Source: an uncultured Mollicutes bacterium (GTDB taxonomy: Bacteria > Bacillota_I > Bacilli_A > RF39 > UBA660). Taken from it: a stretch of 64,000 nucleotides of DNA. Under the pieces are notes generated by a model that saw only the letters and a program-made list of their open reading frames with translations, had not been told where the DNA came from and did not search any database. Each line of letters starts with the position of its first letter. The stretch's first letter is position 1. The DNA is taken from assembly GCA_900543055.1 (NCBI GenBank), contig UQQI01000001.1, positions 1 to 64,000 on the forward strand, written 5' to 3'. Of this stretch, positions 15,640-23,979 are shown one piece after another. The position numbers were made by a program, and so were the translations under genes.

Positions 15640-15954
15640 TTAAGTATTTTCTTTCTTTTGAATTGCACCTAAAGCCTCAAGCACAGTCATTAAAGATATG
15701 TATCCAGCAGATAATTTGTGAGATAAATCATTTATAAAATTGTACCTCTCTTGAGTTTTAGTAAATCCATTAATGTATTCAGATATTTTATTTAGATTGT
15801 TATTTGAAGATAAAATAGATGATACAACTTTATATAAGTCACTATCCGTGTCTTTTGCATTACCAAAGAATCTATAAAAATCAAGTGATTTTCCATCTCC
15901 TTATTATTCATCTTTTTCTTCTTTATTGTTTTCTTTTTTATTTATATCAAACAT
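15640..15954 (-). pseudogene. Decayed small gene with two tandem in-frame stops
   Basis: From an ATG at 15954, 16 acidic/basic codons (MFDINKKENNKEEKDE) are followed by TAA TAA (15906-15901). The same frame then remains open to 15640 for about 87 codons: GDGKSLDFYRFFGNAK, SDLYKVVSSILSSNNNLNKI, ERYNFINDLSHKLSAGYISL. This is a plausible helical protein of about 104 aa with no recognised family. There is no in-frame ATG, GTG or TTG soon after the stops, so a shorter active form is unlikely. Confidence 0.55.
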
Positions 15955-16050
15955 CTCCTAAAAATAAGTATATCTATAAAAAAAGGAATATTGCAATGAT
16001 ATTACAAATAAAAAAAATTACAAAAAAATACATAGCAAAAATTAATAACA

Positions 16051-16059
16051 TGGTATACT
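16051..16059 (+). promoter_or_regulatory. Extended -10 box for nfnAB
   Basis: TGGTATACT, 18 bases before the start codon at 16078, without a clear -35. Its nearness to the AGGAGG site suggests a short leader. Confidence 0.4.
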
Positions 16060-16077
16060 TAATTATAGGAGGTACAT

Positions 16078-16908
16078 ATGTATAAAATATTAAGAAATGA
16101 GAAAATAAGTGAAAGTAGTTATTTATTAACTATAAAATGCCCTATAGTTATAAAAAATGCCATGCCGGGACAATTTATTATAGTTATGTCTAAAGAGGAT
16201 AGTGAAAGAATACCATTAACAATTTATGATTATAATTTAGAGAATGGTACCTTAGATTTAATATATCAAGTTGTAGGAGCATCAACTAAAGAACTATCAG
16301 AAAATAAAGACGCAGTATTTGCAATTACAGGACCATTAGGTAAACCTAATGAGATATGTAAAAACTATGAAGAATACAAAGGAAAAAGAATTGTATATGT
16401 AGCAGGAGGAGTAGGAATAGCACCAGTATATCCACAAGTAAAATATTTAAAAGAAAAAGGTTTCATTATTGATGTTATATATGGAGCAAGAAGCAAAGAT
16501 TTATTACTTATAAAAGATAAAATAGAACATGTTGCAAGTAAAGTTTATTATGTAACAGACGATGGAACATATGGGGAAAAGGGATTTGTTACAGATGTTT
16601 TAAAACAACATATTAATGAATATGATATCTGTGTTGCAATTGGACCGGTAATAATGATGAAAAATGTTGCAGAATTAACTAAAGAATATAATTTAAAAAC
16701 AATAGTTAGTATGAATCCAATAATGGTAGATGGAACAGGTATGTGTGGAGCGTGCCGCTGTGAAGTAGAAGGAAAGCCAAAATTTGCTTGTATTGATGGA
16801 CCAGAATTTGATGGACATAAGATAAACTTTGATATTGCATTAAAAAGAATGAATATTTATAAAAAAGAAGAGGAAGAACTAATTGTTAAGGAGGAGCAAT
16901 GTGATTAA
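16078..16908 (+). CDS. nfnA: NADH-dependent reduced ferredoxin:NADP+ oxidoreductase, small subunit
   Basis: 276 aa. An N-terminal FAD-binding beta-barrel (RIPLTIYDYNLENGTLDLIY, about 43-62), a NAD-binding Rossmann part (VYVAGGVGIAPVYPQVKYLK, about 105-124), and a C-terminal [2Fe-2S] site with Cys in MCGACRCEV (about 223-228) and KFACIDG (about 240). With NfnB it bifurcates electrons between NADPH, NAD+ and ferredoxin, balancing cofactors in fermenting anaerobes. The same fold is used by dihydroorotate dehydrogenase electron-transfer subunits, but the adjacent GltA-like gene decides for NfnA. ATAGGAGG precedes the start. Confidence 0.88.
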   Translation: MYKILRNEKISESSYLLTIKCPIVIKNAMPGQFIIVMSKEDSERIPLTIYDYNLENGTLDLIYQVVGASTKELSENKDAVFAITGPLGKPNEICKNYEEYKGKRIVYVAGGVGIAPVYPQVKYLKEKGFIIDVIYGARSKDLLLIKDKIEHVASKVYYVTDDGTYGEKGFVTDVLKQHINEYDICVAIGPVIMMKNVAELTKEYNLKTIVSMNPIMVDGTGMCGACRCEVEGKPKFACIDGPEFDGHKINFDIALKRMNIYKKEEEELIVKEEQCD

Positions 16909-18268
16909 TTTAGAAAAAGTGCCAATGAGAACACAAAGTCCCGAAATAAGAAATAAAAACTTTGAAGAGGTAGAACTTGGATATAACGACGAAGAAGCAG
17001 TAGAAGAGGCAAATAGATGTTTAAATTGCAAAATACCAAGATGTGTACAAGGCTGTCCAATAAATATTAAGATACCAGAGTTTATAAGTGCTATCAAAGA
17101 AAAAGACATAGGAAAAGCCTATAAAATCATAAGTGAATCTTCATCATTATCAGCAATTTGTGGAAGAGTATGTCCTCAAGAAAAACAATGTGAAGGAAAA
17201 TGTGTTAGAGGAATAAAAGGAGACGCTATAGCAATAGGAGCATTAGAAAGATATGTATCTGATAAGGCTTTGATAAATGATATGCAATGTGAATCTATAA
17301 AGGAAAAAAATAATAAAAAAGTTGCAATCATAGGAAGTGGACCGGCTGGTTTAGCATGTGCATCTGAATTAATAAGGAATGGCTTTAGTGTTGTTATATA
17401 TGAATCACTTCACAAAGCTGGTGGAGTATTAACTTATGGTATTCCAGAATTTAGATTACCTAAAGAAATAGTAAATAAACAAATTGATAACTTAAAAAAA
17501 CAAGGTGTAAAAATAAAATTAAATATACCGGTTGGAAATGCAATTACTATAAATGAATTGAAAGAAGAATATGATGCAATATTTATTGGAACTGGAGCAG
17601 GTATTCCTAAATTTATGGGAATAGAAGGAGAAGATGCAAATGAAGTGTTTTCTGCAAATGAGATATTAACTAGAATAAATCTTATGAAAAGTTATAAAGA
17701 TAGTTCAAAAACTCCGATAAAAAAGTCAGGTATTGCCTATGTAATAGGTGGAGGCAATGTTGCAATGGATGCAGCAAGGTCATTAAAAAGACTTGGAATT
17801 GAGACACACTTAATGTATAGAAGAAGTGATGAAGAGTTACCTGCTAGAAAAACTGAAGTTAAACATGCTAAAGAAGAAGGAATTATTTTTGATATTTTAA
17901 AAAATCCGAAAAGAATTATTAAAGATGAAAATAATAGTGTTATAGGAATTGAATATGTTGATATGGAACTGGGAGAGGCAGGAGAAGACGGAAGAAGAAA
18001 AGTAACAGAAATAGAAGGGTCAAATAAAACAATAAGATGTAACATGGTAATTATGGCATTAGGTACATTACAAAATCATGAAGCATTGAAGAAATCTAAT
18101 ATAAAATTGAGTGATAAAGGATTAATTGTAGTTAATAATTTTGAAACATCCGAAAGCGATATATATGCTGGAGGAGATGCTGTAACTGGAGCGGCAACAG
18201 TAATACTTGCTATGGAAGCAGGAAAAAAAGCAGCAGAACAAATAATGGATAAGTGTAAAGAAATATAA
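16901..18268 (+). CDS. nfnB: NADH-dependent reduced ferredoxin:NADP+ oxidoreductase, large subunit (GltD-like)
   Basis: 455 aa starting at GTG 16901, 7 bases after AAGGAGG and overlapping nfnA by 8 bases; the frame is open from 16883, but that start would lie ahead of the ribosome-binding site. N-terminal [4Fe-4S] cysteines: RCLNCKIPRCVQGCP (about 38-52) and AICGRVCPQEKQCEGKC (about 84-100). FAD loop AIIGSGPAGLACASEL (about 143-158), NADPH loop VIGGGNVAMDAARSLKRLG, and a C-terminal GGDAVTGAATVILAMEAGK that closes over FAD. This is the NADPH side of the bifurcating transhydrogenase. No terminator follows, so some read-through into the WXG100 genes is possible. Confidence 0.9.
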   Translation: MINLEKVPMRTQSPEIRNKNFEEVELGYNDEEAVEEANRCLNCKIPRCVQGCPINIKIPEFISAIKEKDIGKAYKIISESSSLSAICGRVCPQEKQCEGKCVRGIKGDAIAIGALERYVSDKALINDMQCESIKEKNNKKVAIIGSGPAGLACASELIRNGFSVVIYESLHKAGGVLTYGIPEFRLPKEIVNKQIDNLKKQGVKIKLNIPVGNAITINELKEEYDAIFIGTGAGIPKFMGIEGEDANEVFSANEILTRINLMKSYKDSSKTPIKKSGIAYVIGGGNVAMDAARSLKRLGIETHLMYRRSDEELPARKTEVKHAKEEGIIFDILKNPKRIIKDENNSVIGIEYVDMELGEAGEDGRRKVTEIEGSNKTIRCNMVIMALGTLQNHEALKKSNIKLSDKGLIVVNNFETSESDIYAGGDAVTGAATVILAMEAGKKAAEQIMDKCKEI

Positions 18269-18389
18269 AATAAATAAAAAAACATTTACAATAAAATTTT
18301 TAAATGCTATATTCAAATTGTAACAGGGTAAGGTTTTCTTGCGAGTGTTATATATAATTTTAGTTTTATCGAAAGGTGGTGTTCATTTA

Positions 18390-18680
18390 ATGAACGGAGT
18401 AAGTCAAGATAGTGAAGCACTAAGACAAGATGCTAACTATATTAATGAAATGGCAGAAACATTTAAAAGTCAATATGAACAATTATTTCAAGAAATGGAA
18501 GCAAATTTGAGTGCAGATGCAAATGAAAGTATTGCATGGTGGGGACCTCAAGCAGGGTTATTTTTAAATAACTTTAATAAGAAAAAAGAGGATTTTAATA
18601 ATGCATATAAAAATGTAACAAGTATGGCAACAAATCTAGAAGAACAAGCACAAGCTTGGGATACTTTTGAAAACGCTTAG
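18390..18680 (+). CDS. WXG100 (ESAT-6-like) type VII secretion substrate
   Basis: 96 aa from the ATG at 18390, preceded by AAAGGTGGTG; the longer frame from 18339 lacks a ribosome-binding site. It has the family form: two helices around a central turn, here WWGPQAGLF (about 50-58), matching WxG with an extra Trp. There are no Cys and no signal peptide. WXG100 proteins are exported as dimers by FtsK/SpoIIIE-type EssC ATPases. It pairs with the YSG paralogue 18 bases downstream. No EssC, EsaA or EssB gene is visible in this window, so the secretion machine must be elsewhere or unconventional. Confidence 0.85.
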   Translation: MNGVSQDSEALRQDANYINEMAETFKSQYEQLFQEMEANLSADANESIAWWGPQAGLFLNNFNKKKEDFNNAYKNVTSMATNLEEQAQAWDTFENA

Positions 18681-18697
18681 TATATAGGAGGAAAAAA

Positions 18698-19009
18698 ATG
18701 GCAACTAAATCAGGAATGAATTATGATAAGGTAGAAAAACTTATCGAATATTTAGATTCACAAAAGACATCTATTATCAATAATTTAACAGACTTAAGTA
18801 ATGAAGCTCCATCTAAAATTGCAGCTCATTATTCTGGACAAGCAGCGGAAACATATAAGAATACATTAACTAATGTTATTACTAAAATAACTGAAACATT
18901 AGATACAATGATTGCTGAACTTAAAACAAATACACAACAAAAACAAGACGATTATGCTGCACAAGATGCTAAGTTGCAAGACTCAGCAGATGTTGGTATT
19001 TCTGCTTAA
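18698..19009 (+). CDS. WXG100-like protein with a YSG turn
   Basis: 103 aa; AGGAGG ribosome-binding site. Helix-turn-helix hairpin with HYSGQAAETYKNTL (about 48-61), in which Tyr takes the Trp position of WxG, as in CFP-10-type partners and many clostridial members. The C-terminal tail is Gln/Ala/Asp-rich. It likely forms a heterodimer with the preceding WXG100 protein. Directly after its stop lies an RNA hairpin region (19019-19086) that could separate strong expression of these two small genes from the larger downstream genes. Confidence 0.82.
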   Translation: MATKSGMNYDKVEKLIEYLDSQKTSIINNLTDLSNEAPSKIAAHYSGQAAETYKNTLTNVITKITETLDTMIAELKTNTQQKQDDYAAQDAKLQDSADVGISA

Positions 19010-19018
19010 TAGGAAATT

Positions 19019-19086
19019 ATAAGAAATTCATAGTAATTTCTTATTAGTGTGGGTTAATTATACTTAGCCCTTACTAATAAGAAATT
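19019..19086 (+). promoter_or_regulatory. Alternative hairpins between the WXG100 pair and downstream genes
   Basis: Three segments are mutually complementary. A = ATAAGAAATT (19019-19028), B = AATTTCTTATTAGT (19035-19048), C = ACTAATAAGAAATT (19073-19086). B can pair with A (10 bp, 6-base loop) or with C (14 bp perfect, with an inner GGG/CCC pairing). No T-run follows C, and the AGAGGTGA site of the next gene begins at once. Attenuation, mRNA processing or RNA stabilisation are possible roles. Confidence 0.6.
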
Positions 19087-19100
19087 AAAGAGGTGATAAT

Positions 19101-19931
19101 ATGAATGTAGCAGAAGATCAAATGCTAGATATAGATGATGTTATTAATGAGACATGTCCACTAACAGAATATACTTTATACGCAACAGAAATTAGTAAAT
19201 CAAACATAGGAACTATAAATTCATTAAAAGACATATTTAACGGAGAAGGAACTTTACCTAGTCAAACAACATCAATATTAGATGAGATAGATCCAACATT
19301 AAGTAAAACTAACTCTCAAAGATTCTATAGTGGTCAAACTGCACAAACTCAAATAACTAATGTTTCAGAAACTTCAGAACATTTACAAAATTTAAAATCA
19401 TCCGTAGATAGTATTAATGTTGATGCAATATCAGCTACAATTGATTCATATAATGAGCATTTATCTAACTTAAAAAGAGATAGTAGAAAAAAATTGCTAG
19501 AAACTGCAGCAGACGCTTTTAATGAAAAAAAAGTTGAATGGGAAGGCTTTCCAAAAACAAAAACATATAAAACGGATGGGGATATATCCTATGTTGGACC
19601 AATATATGATGATGAGTTTAATAATTGTAATGAAACAGATACTGAAATTTATGAATATGATGTTGTTGAGAGTAGTTCTACTCCTGAAGACATTAAGGAT
19701 AATAATGGTATGGTTATGTCAACAATTTATCATAATTCAATAACTTATAAAATTCACAAGTATAAACGAATCAAATACTGGAATTACTTTAAAATAATTA
19801 ATTCACCAAAGGATCCAACTTTTGAACAAATTGAACAATTATTTAATAAAGTTGGTGAACCTTTACCATATGATCCTAGTAAAATTAATGGAGATGTAGG
19901 AAAAGCTAATGAATGGGGAATTAATTGGTAG
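19101..19931 (+). CDS. Uncharacterised protein of the WXG100 cassette
   Basis: 276 aa, acidic, no signal peptide, no membrane helix, no Cys pairs suggesting metal. The first 140 residues are predicted helical (LTEYTLYATEISKSNIGTI, VSETSEHLQNLKSSVDSINV), reminiscent of the helical heads of type VII substrates. The second half is beta-rich with Tyr/Asp/Pro (GDISYVGPIYDDEF, STIYHNSITYKIHKYKRIKY), and ends in GKANEWGINW. I recognise no toxin or enzyme motif. AGAGGTGA precedes the ATG. It lies 15 bases before the 585-aa gene, so both probably act together with the WXG100 pair, as co-secreted partner, chaperone or surface protein. Function unknown. Confidence 0.6.
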   Translation: MNVAEDQMLDIDDVINETCPLTEYTLYATEISKSNIGTINSLKDIFNGEGTLPSQTTSILDEIDPTLSKTNSQRFYSGQTAQTQITNVSETSEHLQNLKSSVDSINVDAISATIDSYNEHLSNLKRDSRKKLLETAADAFNEKKVEWEGFPKTKTYKTDGDISYVGPIYDDEFNNCNETDTEIYEYDVVESSSTPEDIKDNNGMVMSTIYHNSITYKIHKYKRIKYWNYFKIINSPKDPTFEQIEQLFNKVGEPLPYDPSKINGDVGKANEWGINW

Positions 19932-19946
19932 GACAGGAGAGAAAGT

Positions 19947-21704
19947 ATGAGTAATAGAACATATAATGAAGATGAATTAAATAGATTAGTAGAAAATTCA
20001 TCAAAAATATCTCAAAATTTAGAAGCAATTTCAAACGACACAACATCATATTACGATAAAATCGACTCTAGAATTCTTAGAAAATTTAGTGATACCTTTT
20101 CTCAAATAAATAATTATAATGGGAAAATACAAGATGATATAGATAACATAGATACATATGGAAATTGGTTAAGTCAAACATTAGACGATTATACAGGAAC
20201 ACGTAATAATGTAGAAGGCATGACTCCGGACTTAAGTGACATCAGTGCAGATGTTGGAGATACATCATTAGGAGAAGGAGATGCATCATTAAAAGACTTA
20301 TCTTCAATTTCATCTATTATAGAATCTACAGTTGGTGGATTAGGCTCTGCAGATAAAGCAGAACAATTTCCTCTTGATCCAGAGGCTTGGAAAAATTTAT
20401 CTGGATCAGAAAAAGAAGTAATTGTAAAAAAATTAAAAGAACTAGGATTTACAGATGAAGAAATAAATAATATTAAAGACGGAAAAGTTTCAGTTGATAA
20501 AGTTAAGTTAGAAGAACTAGCAAGTCAACTTGAAAAATTATATAAATTAGATCCAAGCATAAGACAAAAATTAAAAGATTTGTATGGATTTGATATTTTT
20601 AATGATGATGGAACAGTAAACAAAGAAAAATTAGCAATCGCTATGCTTATGGATGCTAAAAATCCAAACGACCAATATGATTTAAAAAAACTACTAACAA
20701 AATTAAATGCTAGTACATCAACAGGTAATAGTAGTAATAAGAGTACAACTGGTAATGTAACAAAGGTAGTTGCAAATGATATAGGTGGTTCTAGTCAAAC
20801 AACTAGTACAATAGCAGGAGCAGCTGCAGGACTTGGAGCAACAGTTGCTGCAGTTGGAGGAACTACTTCGAAAGCTACAGGATTAGCAGCTAGTGCAGAA
20901 GAAGAGGCACTTGCAGGAGATAAATCATCAGACTCATCAAATGCTTCTAGTAAAAATTCAAGTCTTTTGGACGGATTAAAATCAGAAATGAATCATGTAA
21001 TAAACAGTATAAAACCATCAGGAAACATTTCTACAAAACAAGGAAATGCCGCTATTATTGCAGGAGCAGGTCTTGGAACAGTATCACTAGCAGGTGGAGG
21101 AATAATGGCTGGTAAGAAAATTATGATGTTAGTATTCAAACCAGAACATTTTACAAATTTATCTGAAGTCATAAAAGATACACTTTTAAATACTTTTAAA
21201 GCATTAAAATTTACGGAAGAAGAATTAGATTTATTTATGACATCAAATTTGAAGATAAAAGCATCACTAATTGATGATATAATTACAGCAATTAAGAAAG
21301 CTAGTGAATTAGATCCTGAATTAAATTCAAAAATAAAGCAAGTTTATAATTTTAGTGTGTTTACAGAAAGTAATAAAATTAGTAAATATTTAATATTAAT
21401 GATAATGTTAATTGATGGAAAGAAAATTGGTGACCAATATAATATCTATGATATATTAAATCCAATATTAGCAGAAACTGATTATGTAAATTACACATAT
21501 CAAGGTGTATCTTTACAAGATATTGTAGTAAAGGAAAAAGAAGAAAAGAAAGAATCAGATAAACAACAAAAAGAAGAAGCAAAACAACCAGAAATAAATG
21601 CTAATAAAGAAGAAATTTTAGATGAAAACGAAGATAGTAAAACATCAACTACAAGTACATCTTCAGTAGAATCATGGCTAAAAGAAATGGGAATTGACTC
21701 ATAA
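19947..21704 (+). CDS. Large uncharacterised protein of the WXG100 cassette with an internal domain duplication
   Basis: 585 aa. Residues 1-95 are helical and LXG/WXG-like (NRLVENSSKISQNLEAI, DDIDNIDTYGNWLSQTLDDY). A domain of about 90 residues occurs twice, at about 160-250 and 413-505: compare LKELGFTDEEI with FKALKFTEEEL, LDPSIRQKLKDLYGFDIF with LDPELNSKIKQVYNFSVF, and MLMDAKNPNDQYDLKKLL with MLIDGKKIGDQYNIYDIL. Between them are Ser/Thr-rich linkers and two Gly/Ala-rich hydrophobic stretches (about 285-305 and 367-390). The tail (about 525-585) is Lys/Glu then Ser/Thr-rich. This suggests a secreted or membrane-inserted effector or structural component of a type VII system. No known family was recognised. 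GGAGAGAAAG precedes the ATG; a terminator follows. Confidence 0.65.
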   Translation: MSNRTYNEDELNRLVENSSKISQNLEAISNDTTSYYDKIDSRILRKFSDTFSQINNYNGKIQDDIDNIDTYGNWLSQTLDDYTGTRNNVEGMTPDLSDISADVGDTSLGEGDASLKDLSSISSIIESTVGGLGSADKAEQFPLDPEAWKNLSGSEKEVIVKKLKELGFTDEEINNIKDGKVSVDKVKLEELASQLEKLYKLDPSIRQKLKDLYGFDIFNDDGTVNKEKLAIAMLMDAKNPNDQYDLKKLLTKLNASTSTGNSSNKSTTGNVTKVVANDIGGSSQTTSTIAGAAAGLGATVAAVGGTTSKATGLAASAEEEALAGDKSSDSSNASSKNSSLLDGLKSEMNHVINSIKPSGNISTKQGNAAIIAGAGLGTVSLAGGGIMAGKKIMMLVFKPEHFTNLSEVIKDTLLNTFKALKFTEEELDLFMTSNLKIKASLIDDIITAIKKASELDPELNSKIKQVYNFSVFTESNKISKYLILMIMLIDGKKIGDQYNIYDILNPILAETDYVNYTYQGVSLQDIVVKEKEEKKESDKQQKEEAKQPEINANKEEILDENEDSKTSTTSTSSVESWLKEMGIDS

Positions 21705-21717
21705 ATCAAAATTAAAG

Positions 21718-21746
21718 GAAATACAAAAAAGTATTTCTTTTTTTCA
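21718..21746 (+). terminator. Rho-independent terminator of the WXG100 cassette
   Basis: GAAATAC/GTATTTC stem with an A6 loop, followed by T7. Confidence 0.88.
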
Positions 21747-21804
21747 CAGAATTTGTGGAAAAAAGAAAATTACTGTAATCAACAATATATGTGAAAAAAC
21801 ATAT

Positions 21805-21833
21805 TTGCGACAAATAAAAAAAAGTAATATAAT
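21805..21833 (+). promoter_or_regulatory. SigmaA-type promoter for the cysteine desulfurase operon
   Basis: TTGCGA at 21805-21810, 17-bp spacer, TATAAT at 21828-21833. Confidence 0.8.
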
Positions 21834-21858
21834 ATACAGGGAAAAAGGAGCGATATAT

Positions 21859-22989
21859 ATGATATATTTAGATTATGCATCCGCAACTCCTGTGGATAAA
21901 GAAGTATTAGATGTTTATAATGAAACTAGCAATAAATATTATGCTAATCCGAATTCAATACATCCTTTAGGAATAAAGTCAAAAGAAAAATTAGATACTA
22001 CAACGAAAGAAATTGCACACTTGTTAAATGTCGAAAAAGAAGAAATAATTTATACAAGTGGAGCAACTGAGTCAAATAATTTAGTAATAAAAGGAATTGC
22101 TAATAGATATAAAAACTATGGTAAACATTTACTATTAAGTTCATTAGAGCATCAATCATTAATAGCTCCTGCAACAAAGCTTCAAGAACAAGGTTTTGAA
22201 GTAGAATTAATACCTGTAGATTCAAAAGGTAGAGTTGATTTAGAAGAATTAAAATATCTACTAAGAGATGATACAATTCTTGTAAGTGTTACATCAGTGG
22301 ACTCTGAACTCGGAATTATTCAACCAATAAATGAGATTGGAGCACTATTAAAAGAATATAAGCACTGTATATTTCACACAGATGCTTCTCAAGCTATTGG
22401 TAAGATTGATTTAAATTTAGAAAATGTTGATTTAGTAACAATAGCACCACATAAATTTTATGGACTTAACGGAACTGGATTATTGATAAAGAAAAAAGGT
22501 ATTGAACTATCTCCAATAATAGATGGGGGAAGATCAACTACAGTATATAGAAGTGGAACACCTGTACTTCCTGAAATAACAGCACTTTGTAAAGCACTAC
22601 AAATTGCATTGAATAATCAAAAGGAAAGAATAGAATATGTGGAAAGATTAAATAATGTAATAATAGAAAAATTAAAAAGTTATAAAAATATTCATATAAA
22701 TTCAAATGAGTATTCAATAAAAAACATTATAAATATTAGTATAAGTGGAATAAAATCAACAGAATTTGTGGATTACATGGGAAAAAATAACATATGTATT
22801 TCAGCAAAAACATCATGTTGTCCAGTAGAGACACCATCAAAATTAGTTTACGCCTTAACAAAAAGTAAAGAATTATCAACAACGTCACTTAGAATAAGTC
22901 TTTCACATTTAACCACGAAAGAAGAAATAGATGAATTTATAAAAATATTTGATAAAGGATATAGGGAGTTTTTAAATGGAAAAATATAA
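21859..22989 (+). CDS. Cysteine desulfurase (NifS/IscS family)
   Basis: 376 aa from the ATG at 21859, which has AAAAGGAG; the frame is open back to 21694, but the promoter lies inside that stretch. YLDYASATPVDKEV is the standard N-terminus. The PLP lysine is in TIAPHKFYGLNGTGLL (about 198), the binding His in SLEHQS (about 99), and the active-site Cys loop is AKTSCCPVETPSKLV (about 317-331) with two adjacent Cys. It removes sulfur from cysteine as a persulfide. The downstream gene, overlapping by 14 bases, is a TtcA-type PP-loop enzyme, so sulfur is probably delivered to tRNA 2-thiolation. Confidence 0.9.
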   Translation: MIYLDYASATPVDKEVLDVYNETSNKYYANPNSIHPLGIKSKEKLDTTTKEIAHLLNVEKEEIIYTSGATESNNLVIKGIANRYKNYGKHLLLSSLEHQSLIAPATKLQEQGFEVELIPVDSKGRVDLEELKYLLRDDTILVSVTSVDSELGIIQPINEIGALLKEYKHCIFHTDASQAIGKIDLNLENVDLVTIAPHKFYGLNGTGLLIKKKGIELSPIIDGGRSTTVYRSGTPVLPEITALCKALQIALNNQKERIEYVERLNNVIIEKLKSYKNIHINSNEYSIKNIINISISGIKSTEFVDYMGKNNICISAKTSCCPVETPSKLVYALTKSKELSTTSLRISLSHLTTKEEIDEFIKIFDKGYREFLNGKI

Positions 22990-23806
22990 AGAAATTGAAA
23001 GAAGTATAATAAAAACATATAGAAAAGATATTTGGTCAAGGTTTATAAAGGCAGTAATTGATTATCAACTAATAAATGAAGGAGACAACATCATGGTATG
23101 TATTAGTGGAGGAAAGGACTCATTTTTACTTGCTAAATGTATACAAGAGTTACAACGCCATGGTAAATACAAGTTTAATGCTCACTACGTAGTAATGGAC
23201 CCAGGATATAATGAATACAATCGTTCTTTTATTGAAGATAACGCAAAAATATTAAATGTACCAGTAGAATTTTTTGAAAGTGACATTTTTGACGTTGTTG
23301 AAAAAATGGATTCAAAAAGTGCTTGCTACATGTGTGCTAGAATGAGAAGAGGATTCCTATACAAGAAAGCACAAGAATTAGGATGTAATAAAATAGCTCT
23401 CGGTCATCAATTTGATGATGTAATCGAAACAACACTTCTATCAATGTTTTATGCATCAGAAATAAAAACAATGCTTCCAAAACTTCATTCTGATAATTTT
23501 GAAGGAATTGAATTAATAAGACCACTATATTTAGTAAAAGAGCAATCTATAATTACTTGGAAAAAACATAATGAATTAACATTTATAAATTGTGCATGTA
23601 GATTTACAGAAGGATGTTCATTAATAAATGATGGAACAAGTAAAAGAAAAGAAGTAAAAGAATTAATAAAAAGACTAAAAAGAACTTCTCCAAATATAGA
23701 TGAACATATATTTAAAGCACTTGATAATATAAGTATGGATTGTATCTTAGGATGGAGAAATGGAAAAGACCATCATTCATTCTTAGAGAAATATGATAAA
23801 AAATAA
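22976..23806 (+). CDS. TtcA-like PP-loop ATPase, tRNA 2-thiocytidine synthesis type
   Basis: 276 aa. PP-loop MVCISGGKDSFLLAKC at about 40-55; a CxxC pair in SACYMCARMRRG (about 119-122); GHQFDDVIETTLLSMFY at about 143-159; later cysteines in INCACRFTEGCS (about 203-212). These are the ATP and iron-sulfur elements of the TtcA family, which adenylates a tRNA base and replaces oxygen by sulfur. The gene overlaps the cysteine desulfurase, its presumed sulfur donor; GATATAGGGAG lies upstream of the start. Other PP-loop families (TilS, ThiI) lack the CxxC/CxxxxxxxC arrangement seen here. Target base in this organism is inference. Confidence 0.82.
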   Translation: MEKYKEIERSIIKTYRKDIWSRFIKAVIDYQLINEGDNIMVCISGGKDSFLLAKCIQELQRHGKYKFNAHYVVMDPGYNEYNRSFIEDNAKILNVPVEFFESDIFDVVEKMDSKSACYMCARMRRGFLYKKAQELGCNKIALGHQFDDVIETTLLSMFYASEIKTMLPKLHSDNFEGIELIRPLYLVKEQSIITWKKHNELTFINCACRFTEGCSLINDGTSKRKEVKELIKRLKRTSPNIDEHIFKALDNISMDCILGWRNGKDHHSFLEKYDKK

Positions 23807-23833
23807 AAAAGGAGCCAAACTAAAGCTCCTTTA
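23805..23833 (+). terminator. Rho-independent terminator
   Basis: GGAGC/GCTCC stem preceded by A6 and followed by TTTAT. Confidence 0.65.
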
Positions 23834-23979
23834 TCTATATACAGAGGATCTTCACACTACATAGTGAACCTTCCTCAATAATAATATATGTAAAAACAAA
23901 AAAATAATACATGTTTTTGTAAAGTTGAATAAAAAATATAAAATATGATAAACTATTGTTAATAGATAGGAGAATAAAT

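Noticed and set aside
15819..16085. 88-codon plus-strand frame upstream of nfnA
   Set aside because: Low-complexity Tyr/Leu/Ile text, opposite to a decayed minus-strand gene and containing the nfnA promoter region.
23836..23979. TTCAC/GTGAA hairpin upstream of prfB considered as a riboswitch or attenuator
   Set aside because: Only a 5-bp stem, no T-run, and no known riboswitch pattern recognised.
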